Origin: Parapristionchus giblindavisi | Lineage: Eukaryota > Nematoda > Chromadorea > Rhabditida > Diplogasteridae | DNA length: 64,000 nt | Assembly (NCBI GenBank): GCA_943737045.1 | Contig: CALSFV010000276.1 | Span: 494,472-558,471 of the forward strand | Direction: 5' to 3' | Part shown: positions 1-13,509 of the stretch, one piece after another | Layout of the letters: each line of letters opens with the position of its first letter | Position numbering within the stretch: position 1 is the first letter of the stretch | Program-made: the position numbers and the translations under genes | The notes under the pieces: model-generated | Seen by the model: the letters and a program-made list of their open reading frames with translations, nothing else | Database searches by the model: none | Told to the model about the DNA's origin: nothing

Positions 1-309
1 AAACGAAAGAGCAAAAAATTCTGAGTATTTTGCACGTTCCCATGTTGAACAACGGCCACTGCAGCCGAATTAACAAAATTGAATTATGCATTTTTGGCAA
101 TAAAGAATTCGTGACACGTCAATGCTTTATCGTAGCATATCGTAGCATATACCACGTGAAAGAGCAAAAAATTCTGAATAATCTACACTTCAGTTCATGT
201 CAAACTGTAATCTGGTGTTGATTCCGCTATGCCCAAAGTACAAAAGTAGCTTTCACTCTGATAAGTCCAAAAGATTACCTGACATGAAAAATTTTCTGCT
301 AGACCCAGC

Positions 310-356
310 GTGTCATATACCAAACGAAAGAGCAAAAAATTCTGAGTATTTTGCAC
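310..356 (+). repeat. Internal half-unit block A of the monomer
   Basis: This 47-bp block begins GTGTCATATACC and contains GAAAGAGCAAAAAATTCTGA. It matches block B at 463-509 of the same monomer at about 38 of 47 positions without gaps. The similarity weakens but continues on the upstream side: an ATAAG-type stretch and GACATG here match ATAAAG and GACACG in the other half. The two blocks recur in every monomer. Confidence 0.85.
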
Positions 357-425
357 GTTCCCATGTTGAACAACGGCCACTGCAGCCGAATTAACAAAAT
401 TGAATTATGCATTTTTGGCAATAAA

Positions 426-746
426 GAATTCGTGACACGTCAATGCTTTATCGTAGCATATCGTAGCATATACCACGTGAAAGAGCAAAAAATTCTGAAT
501 AATCTACACTTCAGTTCATGTCAAACTGTAATCTGGTGTTGATTCCACAATGCCCAAAGTACAAAAGTAGCTTTCACTCTGATAAGACCAAAAGATTACC
601 TGACATGAAAAATTTTCTGCTAGACCCAGCGTGTCATATACCAAACGAAAGAGCAAAAAATTCTGAGTATTTTGCACGTTCCCATGTTGAACAACGGCCA
701 CTGCAGCCGAATTATCAAAATTGAATTATGCATTTTTGGCAATAAA
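426..746 (+). repeat. Representative 321-bp monomer (EcoRI to EcoRI)
   Basis: One unit taken from GAATTC at 426 to the base before the next GAATTC at 747. In order it holds a TGACACGTCA motif, two tandem copies of TCGTAGCATA (451-470), CACGTG (474-479), an A6 tract and then a stretch containing ATCTGGTGTTGATTCC. The AAGTAGCTTTCAC segment follows, which is the transposon target in another copy, then an A5T4 tract, a second A6 tract, a CTGCAG or CTTCAG site, ATGCAT and AATAAA before the next EcoRI site. The most frequent variable sites in the array are ACCAAAG/ACAAAAG, AAAAATTTTC/AAACATTTTC, CTGCAG/CTTCAG and ACTGTAATC/ACTGTACTC/ACTATAATC. These serve as markers for the higher-order groups. Confidence 0.95.
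463..509 (+). repeat. Internal half-unit block B of the monomer
   Basis: Begins GTAGCATATACC and shares the GAAAGAGCAAAAAATTCTGA core with block A. It starts 153 bp after block A, and the next block A starts 168 bp later at 631, so the two blocks sit near half-monomer spacing. This supports an origin of the 321-bp unit as a dimer of about 160 bp whose halves then diverged. Just upstream, TCGTAGCATA is duplicated in tandem, a length change specific to this half. Confidence 0.85.
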
Positions 747-2597
747 GAATTCGTGACACGTCAATGCTTTATCGTAGCATATCGTAGTATATACCACGTG
801 AAAGAGCAAAAAATTCTGAATAATCTACACTTCAGTTCATGTCAAACTGTAATCTGGTGTTGATTCCACCATGCCCAAAGTACAAAAGTAGCTTTCACTC
901 TGATAAGACCAAAAGATTACCTGACATGAAAAATTTTCTGCTAGACCCAGCGTGTCATATACCAAACGAAAGAGCAAAAAATTCTGAGTATTTTGCACGT
1001 TCCCATGTTGAACAACGGCCACTGCAGCCGAATTAACAAAATTGAATTATGCATTTTTGGCAATAAAGAATTCGTGACACGTCAATGCTTTATCGTAGCA
1101 TATCGTAGCATATACCACGTGAAAGAGCAAAAAATTCTGAATAATCTACACTTCAGTTCATGTCAAACTGTAATCTGGTGTTGATTCCACAATGCCCAAA
1201 GTACCAAAGTAGCTTTCACTCTGATAAGACCAAAAGAATACCTGACATGAAAAATTTTCTGCTAGACCCAGCGTGTTATATACCAAACGAAAGAGCAAAA
1301 AATTCTGAGTATTTTGCACGTTCCCTTGTTGAACAACGGCCACTGCAGCCGAATTAACAAAATTGAATTATGCATTTTTGGCAATAAAGAATTCGTGACA
1401 CGTCAATGCTTTATCGTAGCATATCGTAGCATATACCACGTGAAAGAGCAAAAAATTCTGAATAATCTACACTTCAGTTCATGTCAAACTGTAATCTGGT
1501 GTTGATTCCACAATGCCCAAAGTACAAAAGTAGCTTTCACTCTGATAAGACCAAAAGATTACCTGACATGAAAAATTTTCTGCTAGACCCAGCGTGTCAT
1601 ATACCAAACTAAAGAGCAAAAAATTCTGAGTATTTTGCACGTTCCCATGTTGAACAACGGCCACTGCAGCCGAATTATCAAAATTGAATTATGCATTTTT
1701 GGCAATAAAGAATTCGTGACACGTCAATGCTTTATCGTAGCATATCGTAGTATATACCACGTGAAAGAGCAAAAAATTCTGAATAATCTACACTTCAGTT
1801 CATGTCAAACTGTAATCTGGTGTTGATTCCACCATGCCCAAAGTACAAAAGTAGCTTTCACTCTGATAAGACCAAAAGATTACCTGACATGAAAAATTTT
1901 CTGCTAGACCCAGCGTGTCATATACCAAACGAAAGAGCAAAAAATTCTGAGTATTTTGCACGTTCCCATGTTGAACAACGGCCACTGCAGCCGAATTAAC
2001 AAAATTGAATTATGCATTTTTGGCAATAAAGAATTCGTGACACGTCAATGCTTTATCGTAGCATATCGTAGCATATACCACGTGAAAGAGCAAAAAATTC
2101 TGAATAATCTACACTTCAGTTCATGTCAAACTGTAATCTGGTGTTGATTCCACAATGCCCAAAGTACCAAAGTAGCTTTCACTCTGATAAGACCAAAAGA
2201 ATACCTGACATGAAAAATTTTCTGCTAGACCCAGCGTGTTATATACCAAACGAAAGAGCAAAAAATTCTGAGTATTTTGCACGTTCCCTTGTTGAACAAC
2301 GGCCACTGCAGCCGAATTAACAAAATTGAATTATGCATTTTTGGCAATAAAGAATTCGTGACACGTCAATGCTTTATCGTAGCATATCGTAGCATATACC
2401 ACGTGAAAGAGCAAAAAATTCTGAATAATCTACACTTCAGTTCATGTCAAACTGTAATCTGGTGTTGATTCCACAATGCCCAAAGTACCAAAGTAGCTTT
2501 CACTCTGATAAGACCAAAAGATTACCTGACATGAAAAATTTTCTGCTAGACCCAGCGTGTCATATACCAAACGAAAGAGCAAAAAATTCTGAGTATT
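672..2597 (+). repeat. Two tandem copies of a 963-bp trimer
   Basis: Three successive monomers recur in the same order. The first has ATTATCAAAATTG and GTAGTATATACC (about 710-795 and 1673-1758). The second is followed by the ACCAAAG/AGAATACC/GTGTTATATACC combination. The third carries CCCTTGTTG in place of CCCATGTTG (T at 1326 and 2289). The copies differ by private changes, for example G to T at 1610. Boundaries are arbitrary in phase. Confidence 0.85.
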
Positions 2598-4619
2598 TTG
2601 CACGTTCCCATGTTGAACAACGGCCACTTCAGCCGAATTACCAAAATTGAATTATGCATTTTTGGCAATAAAGAATTCGTGACACGTCAATGCTTTATCG
2701 TAGCATATCGTAGCATATACCACGTGAAAGAGCAAAAAATTCTGAATAATCTACACTTCAGTTCATGTCAAACTGTAATCTGGTGTTGATTCCACAATGC
2801 CCAAAGTACCAAAGTAGCTTTCACTCTGATAAGACCAAAAGATTACCTGACATGAAAAATTTTCTGCTAGACCCAGCGTGTCATATACCAAACGAAAGAG
2901 CAAAAAATTCTGAGTATTTTGCACGTTCCCATGTTGAACAACGGCCACTTCAGCCGAATTACCAAAATTGAATTATGCATTTTTGGCAATAAAGAATTCG
3001 TGACACGTCAATGCTTTATCGTAGCATATCGTAGCATATACCACGTGAAAGAGCAAAAAATTCTGAATAATCTACACTTCAGTTCATGTCAAACTGTAAT
3101 CTGGTGTTGATTCCACAATGCCCAAAGTACCAAAGTAGCTTTCACTCTGATAAGACCAAAAGATTACCTGACATGAAAAATTTTCTGCTAGACCCAGCGT
3201 GTCATATACCAAACGAAAGAGCAAAAAATTCTGAGTATTTTGCACGTTCCCATGATGAACAACGGCCACTTCAACCGAATTACCAAAATTGAATTATGCA
3301 TTTTTGGCAATAAAGAATTCGTGACACGTCAATGCTTTATCGTAGCATATCGTAGCATATACCACGTGAAAGAGCAAAAAATTCTGAATAATCTACACTT
3401 CAGTTCATGTCAAACTGTAATCTGGTGTTGATTCCACAATGCCCAAAGTACCAAAGTAGCTTTCACTCTGATAAGACCAAAAGAATACCTGACATGAAAA
3501 ATTTTCTGCTAGACCCAGCGTGTCATATACCAAACGAAAGAGCAAAAAATTCTGAGTATTTTGCACGTTCCCATGTTGAACAACGGCCACTGCAGCCGAA
3601 TTAACAAAATTGAATTATGCATTTTTGGCAATAAAGAATTCGTGACACGTCAATGCTTTATCGTAGCATATCGTAGCATATACCACGTGAAAGAGCAAAA
3701 AATTCTGAATAATCTACACTTCAGTTCATGTCAAACTGTAATCTGGTTTTGATTCCACAATGCCCAAAGTACCAAAGTAGCTTTCACTCTGATAAGACCA
3801 AAAGATTACCTGACATGAAAAATTTTCTGCTAGACCCAGCGTGTTATATACCAAACGAAAGAGCAAAACATTCTGAGTATTTTGCACGTTCCCATGTTGA
3901 ACAACGGCCACTGCAGCCGAATTAACAAAATTGAATTATGCATTTTTGGCAATAAAGAATTCGTGACACGTCAATGCTTTATCGTAGTATATCGTAGCAT
4001 ATACCACGTGAAAGAGCAAAAAATTCTGAATAATCTACACTTCAGTTCATGTCAAACTGTAATCTGGTGTTGATTCCACAATGCTCAAAGTACCAAAGTA
4101 GCTTTCACTCTGATAAGACCAAAAGATTACCTGACATGAAACATTTTCTGCTAGACCCAGCGTGTCATATACCAAACGAAAGAGCAAAAAATTCTGAGTA
4201 TTTTGCACGTTCCCATGTTGAACAACGGCCACTTCAGCCGAATTAACAAAATTGAATTATGCATTTTTGGCAATAAAGAATTCGTGACACGTCAATGCTT
4301 TATCGTAGCATATCGTAGCATATACCACGTGAAAGAGCAAAAAATTCTGAATAATCTACACTTCAGTTCATGTCAAACTGTAATCTGGTGTTGATTCCAC
4401 AATGCCCAAAGTACCAAAGTAGCTTTCACTCTGATAAGACCAAAAGATTACCTGACAAGAAACATTTTCTGCTAGACCCAGCGTGTCATATACCAAACGA
4501 AAGAGCAAAAAATTCTGAGTATTTTGCACGTTCCCATGTTGAACAACGGCCACTTCAGCCGAATTACCAAAATTGAATTATGCATTTTTGGCAATAAAGA
4601 ATTCGTGACACGTCAATGC

Positions 4620-4640
4620 TTTAGTAGCATATCGTAGCAT
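4620..4640 (+). repeat. 319-bp length variant of the monomer
   Basis: TTATCGTAGCAT is shortened to TTAGTAGCAT, a 2-bp deletion next to the TCGTAGCATA tandem duplication. It is the only length change in the first 17 kb and explains the 5134-bp rather than 5136-bp offset between the two related segments on either side of it. Confidence 0.9.
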
Positions 4641-6291
4641 ATACCACGTGAAAGAGCAAAAAATTCTGAATAATCTACACTTCAGTTCATGTCAAACTGT
4701 AATCTGGTGTTGATTCCACAATGCCCAAAGTACCAAAGTAGCTTTCACTCTGATAAGACCAAAAGATTACCTGACATGGAAAATTTTCTGCTAGACCCAG
4801 CGTGTCATATACCAAACGAAAGAGCAAAAAATTCTGAGTATTTTGCACGTTCCCATGTTGAACAACGGCCACTGCAGCCGAATTAACAAAATTGAATTAT
4901 GCATTTTTGGCAATAAAGAATTCGTGACACGTCAATGCTTTATCGTAGCATATCGTAGCATATACCACGTGAAAGAGCAAAAAATTCTGAATAATCTACA
5001 CTTCAGTTCATGTCAAACTGTAATCTGGTGTTGATTCCACAATGCCCAAAGTACCAAAGTAGCTTTCACTCTGATAAGACCAAAAGATTACCTGACATGA
5101 AACATTTTCTGCTAGACCCAGCGTGTCATATACCAAACGAAAGAGCAAAAAATTCTGAGTATTTTGCACGTTCCCATGTTGAACAACGGCCACTTCAGCC
5201 GAATTAACAAAATTGAATTATGCATTTTTGGCAATAAAGAATTCGTGACACGTCAATGCTTTATCGTAGCATATCGTAGCATATACCACGTGAAAGAGCA
5301 AAAAATTCTGAATAATCTACACTTCAGTTCATGTCAAACTGTAATCTGGTTTTGATTCCACAATGCCCAAAGTACCAAAGTAGCTTTCACTCTGATAAGA
5401 CCAAAAGATTACCTGACATGAAAAATTTTCTGCTAGACCCAGCGTATCATATACCAAACGAAAGAGCAAAAAATTCTGAGTATTTTGCACGTTCCCATGT
5501 TGAACAACGACCACTGCAGCCGAATTAACAAAATTGAATTATGCATTTTTGGCAATAAAGAATTCGTGACACGTCAATGCTTTATCGTAGCATATCGTAG
5601 CATATACCACGTGAAAGAGCAAAAAATTCTGAATAATCTACACTTCAGTTCATGTCAAACTGTAATCTGGTGTTGATTCCACAATGCCCAAAGTACCAAA
5701 GTAGCTTTCACTCTGATAAGACCAAAAGATTACCTGACAAGAAACATTTTCTGCTAGACCCAGCGTGTCATATACCAAACGAAAGAGCAAAAAATTCTGA
5801 GTATTTTGCACGTTCCCATGTTGAACAACGGCCACTGCAGCCGAATTAACAAAATTGAATTATGCATTTTTGGCAATAAAGAATTCGTGACACGTCAATG
5901 CTTTATCGTAGCATATCGTAGCATATACCACGTGAAAGAGCAAAGAATTCTGAATAATCTACACTTCAGTTCATGTCAAACTGTAATCTGGTGTTGATTC
6001 CACAATGCCCAAAGTACCAAAGTAGCTTTCACTCTGATAAGACCAAAAGATTACCTGACATGAAAAATTTTCTGCTAGACCCAGCGTGTCATATACCAAA
6101 CGAAAGAGCAAAAAATTCTGAGTATTTTGCACGTTCCCATGTTGAACAACGGCCACTGCAGCCGAATTAACAAAATTGAATTATGCATTTTTGGCAATAA
6201 AGAATTCGTGACACGTCAATGCTTTATCGTAGCATATCGTAGCATATACCACGTGAAAGAGCAAAAAATTCTGAATAATCTACACTTCAGT

Positions 6292-7734
6292 TCATGTCAA
6301 ACTGTAATCTGGTGTTGATTCCACAATGCCCAAAGTACCAAAGTAGCTTTCACTCTGATAAGACCAAAAGAATACCTGACATGAAAAATTTTCTGCTAGA
6401 CCCAGCGTGTTATATACCAAACGAAAGAGCAAAAAATTCTGAGTATTTTGCACGTTCCCTTGTTGAACAACGGCCACTGCAGCCGAATTAACAAAATTGA
6501 ATTATGCATTTTTGGCAATAAAGAATTCGTGACACGTCAATGCTTTATCGTAGCATATCGTAGCATATACCACGTGAAAGAGCAAAAAATTCTGAATAAT
6601 CTACACTTCAGTTCATGTCAAACTGTAATCTGGTGTTGATTCCACAATGCCCAAAGTACAAAAGTAGCTTTCACTCTGATAAGACCAAAAGATTACCTGA
6701 CATGAAAAATTTTCTGCTAGACCCAGCGTGTCATATACCAAACGAAAGAGCAAAAAATTCTGAGTATTTTGCACGTTCCCATGTTGAACAACGGCCACTG
6801 CAGCCGAATTATCAAAATTGAATTATGCATTTTTGGCAATAAAGAATTCGTGACACGTCAATGCTTTATCGTAGCATATCGTAGTATATACCACGTGAAA
6901 GAGCAAAAAATTCTGAATAATCTACACTTCAGTTCATGTCAAACTGTAATCTGGTGTTGATTCCACCATGCCCAAAGTACAAAAGTAGCTTTCACTCTGA
7001 TAAGACCAAAAGATTACCTGACATGAAAAATTTTCTGCTAGACCCAGCGTGTCATATACCAAACGAAAGAGCAAAAAATTCTGAGTATTTTGCACGTTCC
7101 CATGTTGAACAACGGCCACTGCAGCCGAATTAACAAAATTGAATTATGCATTTTTGGCAATAAAGAATTCGTGACACGTCAATGCTTTATCGTAGCATAT
7201 CGTAGCATATACCACGTGAAAGAGCAAAAAATTCTGAATAATCTACACTTCAGTTCATGTCAAACTGTAATCTGGTGTTGATTCCACAATGCCCAAAGTA
7301 CCAAAGTAGCTTTCACTCTGATAAGACCAAAAGAATACCTGACATGAAAAATTTTCTGCTAGACCCAGCGTGTTATATACCAAACGAAAGAGCAAAAAAT
7401 TCTGAGTATTTTGCACGTTCCCTTGTTGAACAACGGCCACTGCAGCCGAATTAACAAAATTGAATTATGCATTTTTGGCAATAAAGAATTCGTGACACGT
7501 CAATGCTTTATCGTAGCATATCGTAGCATATACCACGTGAAAGAGCAAAAAATTCTGAATAATCTACACTTCAGTTCATGTCAAACTGTAATCTGGTGTT
7601 GATTCCACAATGCCCAAAGTACCAAAGTAGCTTTCACTCTGATAAGACCAAAAGATTACCTGACATGAAAAATTTTCTGCTAGACCCAGCGTGTCATATA
7701 CCAAACGAAAGAGCAAAAAATTCTGAGTATTTTG
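6292..7734 (+). repeat. Distant copy of the 1.16-2.60 kb segment
   Basis: The same series of rare variants seen at about 1158-2600 returns here at a constant offset of 5134 bp, which is 16 monomers minus the 2 bp deleted near 4624. CCCTTGTTG is at 6460 and 7423 (1326 and 2289 plus 5134), and the ATTATCAAAATTG monomer is at about 6769. The copies part by about 2600/7734, where CTTCAG in one faces CTGCAG in the other. The exact ends need an alignment. Confidence 0.75.
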
Positions 7735-10700
7735 CACGTTCCCATGTTGAACAACGGCCACTGCAGCCGAATTAACAAAATTGAATTATGCATTTTTGGC
7801 AATAAAGAATTCGTGACACGTCAATGCTTTATCGTAGCATATCGTAGCATATACCACGTGAAAGAGCAAAAAATTCTGAATAATCTACACTTCAGTTCAT
7901 GTCAAACTGTAATCTGGTGTTGATTCCACAATGCCCAAAGTACCAAAGTAGCTTTCACTCTGATAAGACCAAAAGATTACCTGACATGAAAAATGTTCTG
8001 CTAGACCCAGCGTGTCATATACCAAACGAAAGAGCAAAAAATTCTGAGTATTTTGCACGTTCCCATGTTGAACAACGGCCACTGCAGCCGAATTAACAAA
8101 ATTGAATTATGCATTTTTGGCAATAAAGAATTCGTGACACGTCAATGCTTTATCGTAGCATATCGTAGCATATACCACGTGAAAGAGCAAAAAATTCTGA
8201 ATAATCTACACTTCAGTTCATGTCAAACTGTAATCTGGTTTTGATTCCACAATGCCCAAAGTACCAAAGTAGCTTTCACTCTGATAAGACCAAAAGATTA
8301 CCTGACATGAAAAATTTTCTGCTAGACCCAGCGTGTTATATACCAAACGAAAGAGCAAAAAATTCTGAGTATTTTGCACGTTCCCATGTTGAACAACGGC
8401 CACTGCAGCCGAATTAACAAAATTGAATTATGCATTTTTGGCAATAAAGAATTCGTGACACGTCAATGCTTTATCGTAGCATATCGTAGCATATACCACG
8501 TGAAAGAGCAAAAAATTCTGAATAATCTACACTTCAGTTCATGTCAAACTGTAATCTGGTGTTGATTCCACAATGCCCAAAGTACCAAAGTAGCTTTCAC
8601 TCTGATAAGACCAAAAGATTACCTGACAAGAAACATTTTCTGCTAGACCCAGCGTGTCATATACCAAACGAAAGAGCAAAAAATTCTGAGTATTTTGCAC
8701 GTTCCCATGTTGAACAACGGCCACTGCAGCCGAATTAACAAAATTGAATTATGCATTTTTGGCAATAAAGAATTCGTGACACGTCAATGCTTTATCGTAG
8801 CATATCGTAGCATATACCACGTGAAAGAGCAAAGAATTCTGAATAATCTACACTTCAGTTCATGTCAAACTGTAATCTGGTGTTGATTCCACAATGCCCA
8901 AAGTACCAAAGTAGCTTTCACTCTGATAAGACCAAAAGATTACCTGACATGAAAAATTTTCTGCTAGACCCAGCGTATCATATACCAAACGAAAGAGCAA
9001 AAAATTCTGAGTATTTTGCACGTTCCCATGTTGAACAACGGCCACTGCAGCCGAATTAACAAAATTGAATTATGCATTTTTGGCAATAAAGAATTCGTGA
9101 CACGTCAATGCTTTATCGTAGCATATCGTAGCATATACCACGTGAAAGAGCAAAAAATTCTGAATAATCTACACTTCAGTTCATGTCAAACTGTAATCTG
9201 GTGTTGATTCCACAATGCCCAAAGTACCAAAGTAGCTTTCACTCTGATAAGACCAAAAGATTACCTGACAAGAAACATTTTCTGCTAGACCCAGCGTGTC
9301 ATATACCAAACGAAAGAGCAAAAAATTCTGAGTATTTTGCACGTTCCCATGTTGAACAACGGCCACTGCAGCCGAATTAACAAAATTGAATTATGCATTT
9401 TTGGCAATAAAGAATTCGTGACACGTCAATGCTTTATCGTAGCATATCGTAGCATATACCACGTGAAAGAGCAAAAAATTCTGAATTATCTACACTTCAG
9501 TTCATGTCAAACTGTAATCTGGTTTTGATTCCACAATGCCCAAAGTACCAAAGTAGCTTTCACTCTGATAAGACCAAAAGATTACCTGACAAGAAACATT
9601 TTCTGCTAGACCCAGCGTGTCATATACCAAACGAAAGAGCAAAAAATTCTGAGTATTTTGCACGTTCCCATGTTGAACAACGGCCACTGCAGCCGAATTA
9701 ACAAAATTGAATTATGCATTTTTGGCAATAAAGAATTCGTGACACGTCAATGCTTTATCGTAGCATATCGTAGCATATACCACGTGAAAGAGCAAAGAAT
9801 TCTGAATTATCTACACTTCAGTTCATGTAAAACTGTAATCTGGTTTTGATTCCACAATGCCCAAAGTACCAAAGTAGCTTTCACTCTGATAAGACCAAAA
9901 GATTACCTGACATGAAAAATTATCTGCTAGACCCAGCGTGTCAAATACCAAACGAAACAGCAAAAAATTCTGAGTATTTTGCACGTTCCCATGTTGAACA
10001 ACGGCCACTGCAGCCGAATTAACAAAATTGAATTATGCATTTTTGGCAATAAAGAATTCGTGACACGTCAATGCTTTATCGTAGCATATCGTAGCATATA
10101 CCACGTGAAAGAGCAAAAAATTCTGAATAATCTACACTTCAGTTCATGTCAAACTGTAATCTGGTGTTGATTCCACAATGCCCAAAGTACCAAAGTAGCT
10201 TTCACTCTGATAAGACCAAAAGATTACCTGACATGAAACATTTTCTGCTAGACCCAGCGTGTCATATACCAAACGAAAGAGCAAAAAATTCTGAGTATTT
10301 TGCACGTTCCCATGTTGAACAACGGCCACTTCAGCCGAATTAACAAAATTGAATTATGCATTTTTGGCAATAAAGAATTCGTGACACGTCAATGCTTTAT
10401 CGTAGCATATCGTAGCATATACCACGTGAAAGAGCAAAAAATTCTGAATAATCTACACTTCAGTTCATGTCAAACTGTAATCTGGTTTTGATTCCACAAT
10501 GCCCAAAGTACCAAAGTAGCTTTCACTCTGATAAGACCAAAAGATTACCTGACATGAAACATTTTCTGCTAGACCCAGCGTGTCATATACCAAACGAAAG
10601 AGCAAAAAATTCTGAGTATTTTGCACGTTCCCATGTTGAACAACGGCCACTTCAGCCGAATTAACAAAATTGAATTATGCATTTTTGGCAATAAAGAATT

Positions 10701-13509
10701 CGTGACACGTCAATGCTTTATCGTAGCATATCGTAGCATATACCACGTGAAAGAGCAAAAAATTCTGAATAATCTACACTTCAGTTCATGTCAAACTGTA
10801 ATCTGGTTTTGATTCCACAATGCCCAAAGTACCAAAGTAGCTTTCACTCTGATAAGACCAAAAGATTACCTGACATGAAAAATTTTCTGCTAGACCCAGC
10901 GTATCATATACCAAACGAAAGAGCAAAAAATTCTGAGTATTTTGCACGTTCCCATGTTGAACAACGGCCACTGCAGCCGAATTAACAAAATTGAATTATG
11001 CATTTTTGGCAATAAAGAATTCGTGACACGTCAATGCTTTATCGTAGCATATCGTAGCATATACCACGTGAAAGAGCAAAAAATTCTGAATAATCTACAC
11101 TTCAGTTCATGTCAAACTGTAATCTGGTGTTGATTCCACAATGCCCAAAGTACCAAAGTAGCTTTCACTCTGATAAGACCAAAAGATTACCTGACAAGAA
11201 ACATTTTCTGCTAGACCCAGCGTGTCATATACCAAACGAAAGAGCAAAAAATTCTGAGTATTTTGCACGTTCCCATGTTGAACAACGGCCACTGCAGCCG
11301 AATTAACAAAATTGAATTATGCATTTTTGGCAATAAAGAATTCGTGACACGTCAATGCTTTATCGTAGCATATCGTAGCATATACCACGTGAAAGAGCAA
11401 AGAATTCTGAATAATCTACACTTCAGTTCATGTCAAACTGTAATCTGGTGTTGATTCCACAATGCCCAAAGTACCAAAGTAGCTTTCACTCTGATAAGAC
11501 CAAAAGATTACCTGACATGAAAAATTTTCTGCTAGACCCAGCGTGTCATATACCAAACGAAAGAGCAAAAAATTCTGAGTATTTTGCACGTTCCCATGTT
11601 GAACAACGGCCACTGCAGCCGAATTAACAAAATTGAATTATGCATTTTTGGCAATAAAGAATTCGTGACACGTCAATGCTTTATCGTAGCATATCGTAGC
11701 ATATACCACGTGAAAGAGCAAAGAATTCTGAATAATCTACACTTCAGTTCATGTCAAACTGTAATCTGGTGTTGATTCCACAATGCCCAAAGTACCAAAG
11801 TAGCTTTCACTCTGATAAGACCAAAAGATTACCTGACATGAAAAATTTTCTGCTAGACCCAGCGTGTCATATACCAAACGAAAGAGCAAAAAATTCTGAG
11901 TATTTTGCACGTTCCCATGTTGAACAACGGCCACTTCAGCCGAATTACCAAAATTGAATTATGCATTTTTGGCAATAAAGAATTCGTGACACGTCAATGC
12001 TTTATCGTAGCATATCGTAGCATATACCACGTGAAAGAGCAAAAAATTCTGAATAATCTACACTTCAGTTCATGTCAAACTGTAATCTGGTTTTGATTCC
12101 ACAATGCCCAAAGTACCAAAGTAGCTTTCACTCTGATAAGACCAAAAGATTACCTGACATGAAAAATTTTCTGCTAGACCCAGCGTGTCATATACCAAAC
12201 GAAAGAGCAAAAAATTCTGAGTATTTTGCACGTTCCCATGTTGAACAACGGCCACTGCAGCCGAATTAACAAAATTGAATTATGCATTTTTGGCAATAAA
12301 GAATTCGTGACACGTCAATGCTTTATCGTAGCATATCGTAGCATATACCACGTGAAAGAGCAAAAAATTCTGAATAATCTACACTTCAGTTCATGTCAAA
12401 CTGTAATCTGGTGTTGATTCCACAATGCCCAAAGTACCAAAGTAGCTTTCACTCTGATAAGACCAAAAGATTACCTGACAAGAAACATTTTCTGCTAGAC
12501 CCAGCGTGTCATATACCAAACGAAAGAGCAAAAAATTCTGAGTATTTTGCACGTTCCCATGTTGAACAACGGCCACTGCAGCCGAATTAACAAAATTGAA
12601 TTATGCATTTTTGGCAATAAAGAATTCGTGACACGTCAATGCTTTATCGTAGCATATCGTAGCATATACCACGTGAAAGAGCAAAGAATTCTGAATAATC
12701 TACACTTCAGTTCATGTCAAACTGTAATCTGGTGTTGATTCCACAATGCCCAAAGTACCAAAGTAGCTTTCACTCTGATAAGACCAAAAGATTACCTGAC
12801 ATGAAAAATTTTCTGCTAGACCCAGCGTGTCATATACCAAACGAAAGAGCAAAAAATTCTGAGTATTTTGCACGTTCCCATGTTGAACAACGGCCACTTC
12901 AGCCGAATTACCAAAATTGAATTATGCATTTTTGGCAATAAAGAATTCGTGACACGTCAATGCTTTATCGTAGCATATCGTAGCATATACCACGTGAAAG
13001 AGCAAAAAATTCTGAATAATCTACACTTCAGTTCATGTCAAACTGTAATCTGGTGTTGATTCCACAATGCCCAAAGTACCAAAGTAGCTTTCACTCTGAT
13101 AAGACCAAAAGATTACCTGACATGAAAAATTTTCTGCTAGACCCAGCGTGTCATATACCAAACGAAAGAGCAAAAAATTCTAAGTATTTTGCACGTTCCC
13201 ATGTTGAACAACGGCCACTGCAGCCGAATTAACAAAATTGAATTATGCATTTTTGGCAATAGAGAATTCGTGACACGTCAATGCTTTATCGTAGCATATC
13301 GTAGCATATACCACGTGAAAGAGCAAAAAATTCTGAATAATCTACACTTCAGTTCATGTCAAACTGTAATCTGGTGTTGATTCCACAATGCCCAAAGTAC
13401 CAAAGTAGCTTTCACTCTGATAAGACCAAAAGATTACCTGACATGAAAAATTTTCTGCTAGACCCAGCGTGTCATATACCAAACGAAAGAGCAAAAAATT
13501 CTGAGTATT

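Noticed and set aside
100..105. AATAAA polyadenylation signal in each monomer
   Set aside because: The hexamer is present in every unit, but no gene or transcript precedes it and it is common in A+T-rich DNA.
112..121. TGACACGTCA as a CRE-like regulatory site
   Set aside because: It differs from the CRE palindrome TGACGTCA by a 2-bp insertion, and no promoter context is visible.
30..221. Open frames of 61-68 codons repeated every 321 bp in three frames, on both strands
   Set aside because: They follow the monomer exactly and overlap each other. Several copies are broken by stops or frameshifts (for example the G to T at 1610), and changes are not concentrated at synonymous positions. No domain or translation signal is apparent.
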